The translations under genes were made by a program, and so were the position numbers. Of a DNA stretch of 64,000 bases, positions 11,610-22,082 are shown piece after piece (the first letter of the stretch is position 1; each line of letters opens with the position of its first letter). The stretch spans positions 124,001-188,000 of the forward strand of contig CM034131.1 of the NCBI GenBank assembly GCA_019914995.1. The letters are read 5' to 3'. Source of the DNA: Acanthochlamys bracteata (Eukaryota > Streptophyta > Magnoliopsida > Pandanales > Velloziaceae). The notes beneath the pieces were generated by a model. The model was not told where the DNA came from. It searched no databases and worked only from the letters and a program-made list of their open reading frames with translations.

Positions 11610-12140
11610 TGTTAAAGAATGATTTGCCTACATTATTTATTAATAATTTTAAAATTATATTTATAAAAATTTGAGCTCACTTTTTTTATTGTCAGTTAGT
11701 TTTGAAAATAATTTTAAATTAGTCACATAATATCAGAGCGGGTTGAATCTGATCGGCTCAAAATACGAGCTAAATCTAATTTTATTATCTATATCTATTT
11801 AAAATCTTCATGGTCTGTTTTATTTTAGGATAAAATTAGCTCGCTTTATTTCAGAACAAATAATTCGTTTCGTTCAAAAAATAAATGTCTGCTATAATAT
11901 AGGACAAATAGTCTATTTTATTTCAGATTAAGTCACCCGCTTTATTTAATTTATTACAGATTATATTGTCCATATTAATTCAATTTTTAAAAAAAAATAT
12001 TTTGTTGGAGGGCATGCGTTAAGAATGATTTAATTTCACATTATTTATCAATAGTTCTGAAATGATATTTATAAAAGTTTAGACTTACTATTTTTATTAT
12101 CAGTTGATTTTGAAAAAAATCTTAAGTTCATCGGGATATG
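11610..12140 (+). mobile_element. TRIM retroelement with direct terminal repeats
   Basis: Two direct repeats of about 120 bp (11610-11728 and 12015-12135) share the blocks aagaatgattt, cattatttatyaatag, atatttataaaa.tttgag and tttttattgtcagtt. The first repeat is followed at once by atatcagagcggg (11729-11742), which matches the initiator tRNA-Met primer binding site. The second repeat is preceded by a purine-rich ttggaggg (about 12005-12012), like a polypurine tract. The internal part is about 290 bp and has no open frame. These are the hallmarks of a TRIM, a non-autonomous LTR retroelement moved by proteins from other elements. Confidence 0.7.
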
Positions 12141-14944
12141 ATTTCATTCACGTAAAGCATTTGTCGTTGTTGTTATTCTTAACTAAAACAGAGAACATTT
12201 GTTAATGGACAAGATATAATGACTTGATATAAACAGCAGATTCCGTAGGGGAGAAGGAGAGGTTTCGTTAGTATTATTATTGTTGTTAATATTAATTGTG
12301 TTTGAGTAATTAATTAATCATAAGTGTCGCAACAAGCTAGAGATGGTGATTATACAGCTTGTTCTTCACAATGTAAGTTAATTGTATATGCTAAGCTATA
12401 TATTCTCGTATTATAGCTTTTTGAAGTACTGAATCAGTAAATATTACAATTAATTAATGTAACATATATTTTCATGTAATATACAAAAGGAAGTGGATGG
12501 ATAGGTGAATAATTAAAAAAAGAATAGAGAGGGCAGCGAGCTTTAGAGTTAATTGATAGTGAGATTAAAAAGGTGAGGGATATTAGTTTAATTAATTAGT
12601 TGGTAGAGAAAGGACGTGATATTAACAACTTATATGCCAGGGAATGAAGGCTAGGGGAGGGTCCTCATCATACATAATATTACTTCATTCACAAGTGATG
12701 GAATAGAGAGGGTAAGGGCCCAATCCTTTGATTTCAGATTAAGGCTATAATAATAATATTCGTGTAAGTAATTTTTAACTTTTTTTTATTATAAATATTA
12801 GAAAATACCAAAAAAGTTCTATATATACATAGAATCATAAGTTTCACATAAATACACAATATAAGCCGATTAGATACATTTGCAGCTTAATTAGTGTTTA
12901 CATACATTCGTAGGAATGTTATATTAAGAGTTGAAAATCACAGCAGTTAATAAACTGAAGATTAGAAAAAATAAAAATAAAAGTGAACAAGAGAAGGAAT
13001 CTTAAAAGGGAGAGGAATGAATGGGTCCTAATGGGAAAAGGTGTGTGGCAGGTTTTGTTACCTAACCCACAAACAAGTCATCATGCTATCAGGTCTCCTT
13101 CCAGCCCCTCCTTCTCCATCGAGCAAGTTAAAATCTCAATTAACCTCCTTTACTAACTAGATAGACCTCCCTCTCAATTATGGAGGGGCTAAACCTTTCT
13201 TCTTTGTCCCTGCTTCCCTCCTCATCTCATGGTCCAGCCATCAGATGCCCCTTCTTTGGTTTGCCCTGAATACGTGCGGCGGGGTGGTCAACCTTCTATA
13301 TATTTAGTTTTAACCATCGATGATGTAGAATGAAATACTATATTTTTTTTGGACACGTACGAACCACCACATGGACCTGTTGGTAGGCAAACCATATTTT
13401 TTCGTTTATAAATTAATCGGAAGCAATATACATATAAAATTTTGAAACTCACATGGCTTACCTGTTTTATAACGTATATCTGTATTGCGCGCAACCAAAA
13501 ATTCTCTATATATAATATAAATAAGTGTGGGAAATAAATATAGAAAAACCAATTTTGTAATTTTTTGTTGTTCTTCTCCGTTAGTTCACATTACACCGAC
13601 ACATTAGTTTAAAAGGTAAACAACTTATAAATAAAAAATCTTTCTGTTTTTACGGTACGTAGAAAAACGTTACAAAGCTAGTTGAGAAAAGTACTTAAGT
13701 TGACATATAAAACACGAACCAAAATTGAACTTCAAGAGGCTACATTCTTTTGGCGTTAGTACATAAATGGGCCGAGTTAATTGCAGTTGGGCTGATCTTT
13801 AGCAATGTCCTATACTTGGGCTCATTAATGCAACATTCTCTTTCGCTGGTCAAATCTTGTAGAAAGTCAAAGTTTGACCAGTTCGACCTTAGTCTTTCTC
13901 AGTATTGACCTGGGTAAGTAATTAATGTGTATACTTGAGAATGCATAATTAAACATTAAAGCAAAAAACCTTTAATAATAAAGTTTGAGATATGAACAGA
14001 GTAATACCTTTGATACTAAAGATGGTATCTCATTTTTTGTTACTCGTAACGAAATATGTATTTTTATTTCATTTCATTCATACAAATTAAAAAATAATAA
14101 TAAAGTGAAAGCATTAGCCTTGAAACAAGGGATGCCGAATCCTGAACGCAGCTAGGATTTCTAAATCTTTTCGTTATTATTTAGCTGAATCGGCGCAGAA
14201 AATCTTAGTCAAACAATTGTTTTAAGAAAAGTAACACATATTTTTTTTCGTTACTAATTTTTTTAAATAACTAGCTACTTAAAATCTCTTTAACTTTGAA
14301 GAAATTGTCTAGTTTTTAATCTTCGTCGTCGTTATTATTATTATTATTATTAGTTTGAAAATTGATTGACGGCTATCCTTCTATTTCTCGTACTCATTCA
14401 AATAATTGGATAGGACTCTAAATCTAATTATAACTTTGTTTACCCATAATTCACTCTCAATCTCAAAACCTATCCTCTAATTCTTCACTTAATCAACACA
14501 TTATTATAAGTACACTAAACTCATCCAGACGTGGACTTAGTTCTTCCTCCTCTTCATCTTCTTCCTCGTTGCTCTCTCCTCTAAATACTGAAATATGCCT
14601 AAGAATACCTTCCCCTCTTTAATTCTCATATAATTTTTTCTAATTTTCGCATAATTTTTCTTGGAATTTTTTTTCACTCCACTTCATATTATTATACTTG
14701 ATCTTGATCTCCAAATCCTAGAACAAAATATAATCGACAACTCCTCCCTCAAAGAACGTTCCGTAACTAAATCTGTAAGTTTATTAAACATTATTATCAT
14801 TATCTCTTGCTCTAGCTAGCACTTCAGCTCATCATCAAAATTTTCTTTCTTCTTCATCAGCTCAATTCATTACACATTGCAATATCAATCAATCGCTCCA
14901 CAATATTTCCACAAGAAAGATTAATCACAAGTAATCAATCAATT
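12141..14944. other. Intergenic region and 5' leader of the glutaredoxin-like gene
   Basis: AT-rich spacer of 2.8 kb. No open frame here resembles a known protein. A W-box cluster lies at 13846-13911. An ATT microsatellite lies at about 14331-14352. The stretch from about 14520 onward is pyrimidine-rich and probably includes the promoter and 5' UTR of the gene starting at 14945. Confidence 0.5.
13846..13911. promoter_or_regulatory. W-box cluster with a 9-bp inverted repeat
   Basis: CTGGTCAAA (13846-13854) and TTTGACCAG (13873-13881) are perfect inverted copies that each contain a TTGAC core. An AGTCAA lies between them and another TTGACC follows at about 13906. WRKY factors bind TTGAC(C/T). 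The cluster is about 1.06 kb upstream of the glutaredoxin-like start codon, so the link to that gene is inferred. Confidence 0.4.
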
Positions 14945-16177
14945 ATGGGATGCACCACTTCAAAGCAAGCTCGCCGCGAACTTCGCGGCTGTTTGTCAAT
15001 GCCTCGCCGGCGTTCCAGCTTCGCCGACACCTCCTTCCGTCACCTTCTTCTTAAAGACTACTCTACCATCACTTCCGCGGCCTCTTCTTCCGCTGACAAT
15101 TCTTACAAAACTACTATTTCCGACGAAGGAATGAAGAAGATGAACAACGACCTCCGGCTCGTAAAACCACCACTATCGTCTGCTCCATCAACAACAACAA
15201 CAACCACGGCAATGACGAAGAACTCGAGGAGAACTCCTTCGGTAACGCCACCGAACGAAACGGATATCATCAATGCATGGGAACTAATGGAAGGTTTAGA
15301 AGATATAACTCCTCTACGACCGACAACTTCCTCCGGCGACAACAATAACAGCCACCAACGATCATTTTCTTTCGACTGTCCTCGCGAAATAGATCATATA
15401 CTCGATAACTTAGGTGGTCATGACGATTATCAAGTAAAAGAGAAGAAGAAGCAATCGATACTAGTGCCCGCATTTCGGCGACCGTTCCATTTCCGTTGTT
15501 CTCCTGCAAGGCAGAAATCGCCGGACCTCACCGGATTAGTTCGGGCTCGCGTGAAAGTTTTTCAAGATAGAATCGACGCTAGACGGAAGCCGGGAAGAAG
15601 TCGCGCTTTGCAAGAGGTGCCAGCTGCAGGGCGGTGGCCTCCCCGTGGTGAACGGAGAGTTGTTCTTTACTCAACCAGTTTACGCGGAATCCGCGAGACG
15701 TTTGAAGATTGCTTCTATGTAAGAACAGTTCTGCAAGGGCATGGATTGCGCATTGACGAGAGAGACCTTAGCATGCACCCTGAATTTAAAGACGAGCTCG
15801 AAGAGTTGATCTCCGACGGCGAGGAGGAGTTGAGAAAACAACGGAGGTTGTTACCGGAAGTTTTTGCAAACGGAAGACATATAGGTGGAGTTGATGACGT
15901 TAGAAGAATGCACGAGGCCGGAGAGCTGGAGGCGGCATTGGAGGGATGCGAGAAGGTTTCGGAAGAAGGCGGTGGAGGAGGAGTGTGTGAGGCGTGTGGC
16001 GGCGGAAGGTTCGTTGTGTGCTTGACGTGTTCAGGTAGTTGCAAGGTTTTAGTAGACGATTGCCGGAGGGATGAAGATGCCGGAGGGAATGGTAGCGGTG
16101 GTGATGATCGTGTAGGGTTTGAAAAGTGTGGGGAGTGTAACGAGTATGGAATTGTCAAGTGCCCTCTCTGTTGGTAA
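14945..16177 (+). CDS. Glutaredoxin-like protein with myristoylation signal and C-terminal Cys-rich finger
   Basis: Single-exon gene of 410 residues, typical of the plant glutaredoxin-domain family with a long N-terminal extension (At3g57070/At5g39865 type). MGCTTSK at the N-terminus is a strong N-myristoylation signal with Cys3 available for palmitoylation, so the protein is probably membrane-attached. The glutaredoxin fold spans about 239-335 with LPEVF (cis-Pro 304) and the GG turn (314-315). At the place of the usual CPYC or CGFS active site it reads SLRG (245-248), so the N-terminal redox Cys is missing; Cys256 is the nearest Cys. The C-terminus has four CxxC pairs (348/351, 359/362, 395/398, 406/409) that could bind zinc. 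Coding GC is high compared with the flanks. It ends tail to tail with SUT1. A binding or redox-sensing role seems more likely than classical disulfide reductase activity. Confidence 0.9.
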   Translation: MGCTTSKQARRELRGCLSMPRRRSSFADTSFRHLLLKDYSTITSAASSSADNSYKTTISDEGMKKMNNDLRLVKPPLSSAPSTTTTTTAMTKNSRRTPSVTPPNETDIINAWELMEGLEDITPLRPTTSSGDNNNSHQRSFSFDCPREIDHILDNLGGHDDYQVKEKKKQSILVPAFRRPFHFRCSPARQKSPDLTGLVRARVKVFQDRIDARRKPGRSRALQEVPAAGRWPPRGERRVVLYSTSLRGIRETFEDCFYVRTVLQGHGLRIDERDLSMHPEFKDELEELISDGEEELRKQRRLLPEVFANGRHIGGVDDVRRMHEAGELEAALEGCEKVSEEGGGGGVCEACGGGRFVVCLTCSGSCKVLVDDCRRDEDAGGNGSGGDDRVGFEKCGECNEYGIVKCPLCW

Positions 16178-16644
16178 CAAGTGAGAGCATACAACGTTTG
16201 TTTTGTTATGGTATAAGCAGTGTTGTAAAACTTTAAATTCAGTCAAACCTCATTGATCCAAATTAAAATGAGTCAAAGTTATTGATAGTATTTTTTAAGT
16301 ACCCTACAAAAATTTAGAAGGTCATTTTTTAGTTATTGTTGAAGTGGTCATGTATTATATCATGTAGAACACTCTTCCCCTGCTTCTTATATTAAAAAAT
16401 CGTCCTAAAAGCAAAAGAAACAGGAAAGAAGTTTCTATCGACAAAAAATTCAAACACCCATACACGGTGATCTTCATACGCAACACACAACATGAGACTA
16501 TACATTCATTATCTTCTTCTAAACAACTGTCTCACAGTTTAGTTTTCTATCTTGCTTGCAGCGTCTCAACATAGGAAGCAAGCAAACCACATTGACAAGT
16601 CTTTACTCTTTAACTACTACTAATGGCAGAGGGGTGGGCTCCTT
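16178..16644. other. Convergent 3' regions of two genes
   Basis: This 467-bp stretch between the stop codons of the glutaredoxin-like gene (+) and SUT1 (-) should hold both 3' UTRs and polyadenylation sites. No separate feature is seen. Confidence 0.5.
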
Positions 16645-19600
16645 TTAATGCCCGCCGCCCATCGAAGATTTAAACGAACTCGGTGACAGTTTAGGAAGAA
16701 GGAACAGTGCTACTATCCCGCAAACAAACGCGATCGATGAAGCCAGTGCAAATGCAGGCAGGTTTGTTTTACCGAACAATGCGTCCCACGGTCCAGCCGA
16801 AAGTGATATGATCATCTGCAGATATGCAAATCCAGGAGCGTGAGCCATGAAATGACATTATTTTGTTGCTTTAAATGAGTAATTTTGGTTGAAATGATGT
16901 TTACTTGAGGAATGACGATTGAGACGTTCAGCACACCAGTGCACAGTCCCTGGCCTCCTCCTCCTCGAGCTGCTAACTGTGCTGTAACACCGAACGGAAC
17001 ACTGTACAGAATCTGCAGGAAAGATGTACGGGTGCATTAATCAGAATTCAATTCGATAGCTGTTGCTTAAAACATGAACTGTACGTCATTTCAACAACTC
17101 ACAGCAAGAGGGAAGCCGAGCAAAGTAAATATTGCAAGTGCAGCAGCTCTGATATCTCCGTTGGGTCCGATTGCTTGCTGGATGCCTTGGTGGTAGTCCT
17201 TCACTGAAACAGCCCCAATAATGCAGATTGCAGCCATCAAGAGGCACACGGAAAAGTTGCCAATCACCCAAACCACTCTTGCACTAAGTTTCCGACAGAG
17301 TGGCTCAATCAGGAATGAAGATATGGCGAGCACAACCTGAGAAGAGGAGAGTTCCGCGATACATTTGTCAGGCACTTTGAACCATAAATCAAGTAAAAAC
17401 AGATAAAAAATATTATGTTACCGAGTTCAACAGCAAACCCCAGGCCCCTTCTCTCACACCTCGGTTGTAAGCGTTGATTTCAGCATTGGTTCCTTCAGGG
17501 TTACCATGGTAGACTTCACGACCCATCCAGTCAGTATCATAGAGAATGAACGGGAACCATGACATCTGAACGAAGCAGCACCAAAATCAGAATTGGAGAG
17601 CAGTAATTCATACAGGAAGTTAGAAAAGCAAGGGCATACCCATGTAAGAGAAGTTACGAGAAGAACTGAAGGCATTCCTAATGGTAAGTTCTTAAAGGCC
17701 CTATACATTTGAGCGAAACTGACTCTTTCCAAGTCTTCTGCACCAGCTTTGCGAGGAAGTTTGTCGAGTGGCGTCTCCTTGGCGACAACTAGGGTTATAG
17801 TCAAGCACAAACCCAAAAACACCTGTATAGATTTGAGAATAATGTCCGGAGTAGGTCAGCAATTTGCAGATAGAATACTTAATGATATAACAGCTAAGAG
17901 TATTCGCGGTACAAGATTGTGCGAGTGCTTACCACAGCTATCAAAAATGCTCCTTTTAGATTAGCACAAGCTTCACAGCAAGCATCATTCATAAGAAAAG
18001 GAAACCACCTACAAGAGTCACCGTAAGAACATAAAATTGTTACTCGGAATATGTCTTAAACTTGGTAATTGTTTATTGAATCTCCAGCATACTTATGCCA
18101 TGATCCGCTACCACCAGAAGCATAGCCCAAGATGTTGCCGAATGCCATCCACGAAGCAAATATAGCATTCGCTGCGCGACATCCTTCAGCGCCTATTGCA
18201 AAAATGGTAAAAATTTCACATTGCCGTTAGTAACAATCAAATCAACCATAATTTAGAAGTTTATGAAGATCTGGGGACTTTAGCTTTACCTGCAAGGTCA
18301 GCCATAAGAGCACGAGCAGGGCCCTAAAGTAAACAGTTTATGACAAAGATTTTAGTTTTAACAGAGGAAAACGTAAACAGAGCGTGTCAATGTGCATTAC
18401 TAGAACACACTTACTTGAACTGCATTGTTAGATAGATCAAGAAGCCAAAATCCCGCAACATAAACAATAGTAGCGTGCACCCGTGCACCACGATAAATAC
18501 TGTGACATAGAAGCATCTCCAAGTTTCAATCACTGATTGCACAAGGATCACAGAATAGGAAAATGTAAATGGTGAAACTATTCACCTGCAAGTTTGCTTT
18601 TTCGTGTCATTGAGCGCATAACCTATGTCCGATGAAAAAGCAATCAAAACCACCTAAAACAATTGTTGTCAAATTTTCATACGTCAATGTAAAAGTTCGA
18701 TTTGGGTTAATTTTAGGAAAGCACTGTTGGTGTTGGTACTTACTGCGCACATAATCAGAAGGCATCCAGCAAGTATGAAAGGCCGCCTTCTTCCAAACCT
18801 TGAACGGCATCGATCGCTATACGCACCGCATAGGGGTTGAACCTACACCAAGTTTACAGTACATAAATCAAATATACTCTTAAGGTATGGATCACTGCTA
18901 CCGCTAACCAATTGTAGCTCATACAACAAAGATATATCCACGAACTATAATTCCCAAGAGTAGAAAATAACACTTTTTAATCACTTACCACGAATCCTGC
19001 AATCGGACCACATAGCCACATAATAGAAGACAGTGAATGTGGTAAACCAAGCGTCTGCATGCGCGATAAAAGAAGAGATGAGATTGTGATAAGATCATGA
19101 TCTGATAAGAATTTGAAGATTTTACTATTAACTGTAACAACAGTGAAGTAATAGAAAACGTAACCAAAAAAGAAAAAGAGCCTTGATGTTAGATATCAAC
19201 TACTGCTAGGAGGAACTCTGTTCTATTAGAGAAGGAATATTGTATATGTTGGTAAAGTTCAACAATTTTTTATATATGATAATACATGTTACTATCAGCT
19301 AAAAATCAATCAAACATGAAACTTAAAAAGATTGTTCTTTAATCAAAGATTACAAGAATTTTTCAAGTTTGAAGAAAGATGAGCACTTGAAACAGAGCAA
19401 CCAAAGAGAAACATGTATGTAATCTTCCATCAGAACCAACAGTAATAGTAATTAAACACAAGACACAGAGCCCCACACTGAAGCACTACTAGATTAACCC
19501 AACCCAACTTTTTAGAAAAGTCATACGGAAACGAAGTAGGGAACTTGCTACTAGAAGAAAACATGGGTATGCTCTCCTTGGCCTAGCATAAAATTTCTGC

Positions 19601-21673
19601 GCCCATGATTGTGTTGGGTCTTTTTACATACGTTTGACAAGTTTAAGCTATGAGCACACCCTGTACGTACTTTAGAAAGGAAAAGTAAAAAGCTAGTGTT
19701 GGACAAAGTTTAGCATTTGACAAGTTAAGCTACAAGCATACCCGTTTACATACTTTTGCTAAGGAAAGCTTTTAAAAAGCTAGTGTCGGACAAAGTTTAG
19801 CAGACGGTTAGTTCATGAAGTTGCTATGGAAGATTAAATGAGGTGGTCCAAATATTATATGACTTGATTTGCTTGTCACGGTATGCGATGGATAATTCTT
19901 CAAACCTGCTTTTAGAAATTAATCATAATCTCGTGATCAAGAAGACTATACTACCTAACAAGTTAGCAAAAGAATTTTTCGAAATTACTAGCAACGCTTT
20001 TCATACAGACAAGATTGCAACCTAATTAATCAAAGTTTGCATGATTCCTTTCTATGTTCCAAACTTCATATATATCAGCACACCAACCGTCTTTATTATT
20101 TAGGAAAATGATGAAGAAAAAACTCCAGACACATCGATGCAAGGGGGGTCCCCTATTAGACGAGGCTTGTTTTGTCTGTTTGTAATCGTCTTCTTCGTAA
20201 AATTTTGTTCAAGAACAGAAAGCAATGAAGAAAGATTGATAAGAACTGAAAACTATAAAGGAAAACCAAATTTGCTTCTCTTTACAAGAAGAAGAATATG
20301 GAGTACCGCACCAATCATCTCTTTTTCTTACAGGAAAATAAACATATCATATGTTGCTTAAACGTAGCATCATTACAGATCGACTCTCTAATAATTACAG
20401 CATTTGAATTCAGATAACATGCATAATATCAACCAGAGACATAAAACAAGTGAGAATACTCTTACAAAAATACAAAATTCATTAGGCCTTATAATCTGGG
20501 AACTGGTGGGACCGATGAAAGATTTGCGGTATCATTAAATAGGGATGTGCATAGGAAGAAAAGATCTTAATAAGTTGGAAATTTGTTTTAAGTGTATCCT
20601 ATCGAGATTCTCAAACGGCATAGCTAGAATCCCACAGGTTTTTCAAAAACAACTCTGGTATTTTACCCTTCTCGTTTATAGCCCGTCCAGTCGTTCACGG
20701 ATCAGAATAGTACAACTCTACTTAGTTACATAATAAAAGGCAAAGCAATAGAACCTCCTGTCAATCTATATCCGGTGAGACCATTACTTAGATGATGGCT
20801 GATTAAATAAATGTTCTAAAAGTTATTAATACTATTTCCAAATATAAGAAGACATGATATTATATCACTATAAAGTAGGGATTCATTCTTTTTAATATTT
20901 TTTTACCTACCGTAAAAACTAAGACACTTCTTTAACATATGTCTTCTTTTTATTTTTGGGATTTGTGAAACCGTTTCCCTTATCCATGCATGAAATAGTA
21001 AAGAAAGAAGGAGAAAATTTTAAAGCCGTAGCCTACCTACTAGAAACAAACTATACTAAATAGTAGCTTATCATTCACGCTCTTCAAAGATTCAAACTTT
21101 TCTCAACAAACATTCAATACCCCAATTCCCCTGACAACAACGTTATCCTATCTTTTATCTTCCAAAACAGCGATCTTTAATCATGAATCACAAGATTATT
21201 CAATCTCCAGTAGAAAAGACGCAATCTTTAACCAAAAACATTGATTAAACCAAATTGTTTCTTCCCGACACCACGGAACAAAGATCACAAGACACACTCA
21301 ATCTTTACTACCAAAACATTTGCAGCGACAATGTTTTTCTTTTGCCATGAAAATTTAAACAACTAAAACTCGCAAAAAAAAAAAAAAAAAAGATACAACA
21401 TTTTTCTGCAAAAGCAACAAATTATATTACCTGAACGTAAGGGGTGAGGAGGGAGAGTTGAAGGGCCCAGCCATACTGCACGCCGCCGGCGACGCAGCAG
21501 CAGAGAACCAATCTCCACAGAGGAAATTGCGACCCCCCAAGTCCTCCGCCGCTGGTTCCGTTGATCGTGTTGTTACCGCTGTTGCCTTTGTTGTCGTTGC
21601 TGTTGCCGTTGGTGAGTTCTACTTCGAGATTAGGTACTTTAGTCCCAATACCGTCTTCCATCTCCGGAAACAA
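16645..21673 (-). CDS. SUT1: Sucrose/H+ symporter, SUT1 type IIB (monocot clade)
   Basis: Thirteen coding exons join in frame: 21673-21431, 19054-18989, 18842-18744, 18653-18586, 18499-18415, 18323-18290, 18192-18093, 18008-17933, 17822-17640, 17565-17422, 17336-17103, 17012-16905 and 16815-16645, giving 536 residues. It is a 12-helix plasma-membrane transporter that couples sucrose uptake to protons, used in phloem loading and sink filling. Visible signatures are [17 protein letters not shown] in helix 1, SRFGRRRPF after helix 2, [32 protein letters not shown] and AGPWDALFG. The central loop is short, unlike AtSUC3/SUT2. The highly split gene, [13 protein letters not shown] and C-terminal MGGGH agree with rice SUT1 (about 537 residues). 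Intron 1 is 2.4 kb. ATG 21673 and in-frame ATG 21661 are both possible starts. No damage is seen. Confidence 0.95.
19633..19802 (+). repeat. Two-copy tandem repeat inside SUT1 intron 1
   Basis: Adjacent copies at 19633-19715 (83 bp) and 19716-19802 (87 bp) both begin tttgacaagtt(t)aagcta and end with aaaaagctagtgt.ggacaaagtttagca. The middle parts differ by substitutions and small indels, so the duplication is not recent. Confidence 0.85.
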
Positions 21674-22074
21674 TTTACAGTTTTTCCAAAAATAAATTCC
21701 GGCGAGAGAACTCTGTTAAATTCCCACGAAATTTATCATTTTTATAATGAATAAAAAATGCAAGAAATCGAAATGGTTTTGGAAAATTTTACCTTAAAAA
21801 TACGAAAAGATCGTTTTTTCTTTTTTTGGTCAAAGGAAATCAAACTCTGGAAAAACACTGAAGAACTTCAGTAACGTGAATTCGCTGTCACATGAAAAGA
21901 AATTTAATGAAATCGAAATAAAATGGTGGTATTTTACCGAGAAGCTAAAAAAGATTTGATCTTTTCGTTAAGAGAACCCAAGAATTTTTTGCTGCAAAGC
22001 AAGAAAGGTTGATAGATTAAAATTAGAAGCGAACGAGAGAGCGCGATAGAGAGTGGGGGAGTAACGGGAGACTA

Positions 22075-22082
22075 ATATATAA
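22075..22082 (-). promoter_or_regulatory. SUT1: Probable TATA box of SUT1
   Basis: The minus strand reads CTTATATATTAG about 400 bp upstream of the start codon, followed by a CT-rich leader (about 22060-22000). A leader intron is possible, because CTTTGCAG occurs at about 21996-21989 on the minus strand. Confidence 0.45.

Noticed and set aside
15715-16194. 159-codon Pro/Ser-rich open frame on the minus strand
   Set aside because: Antisense to the GC-rich end of the glutaredoxin-like gene; GC-rich codon bias creates such frames.
20137-20361. 74-codon open frame inside SUT1 intron 1
   Set aside because: It lies in an intron, has no family resemblance and no promoter or splice support.
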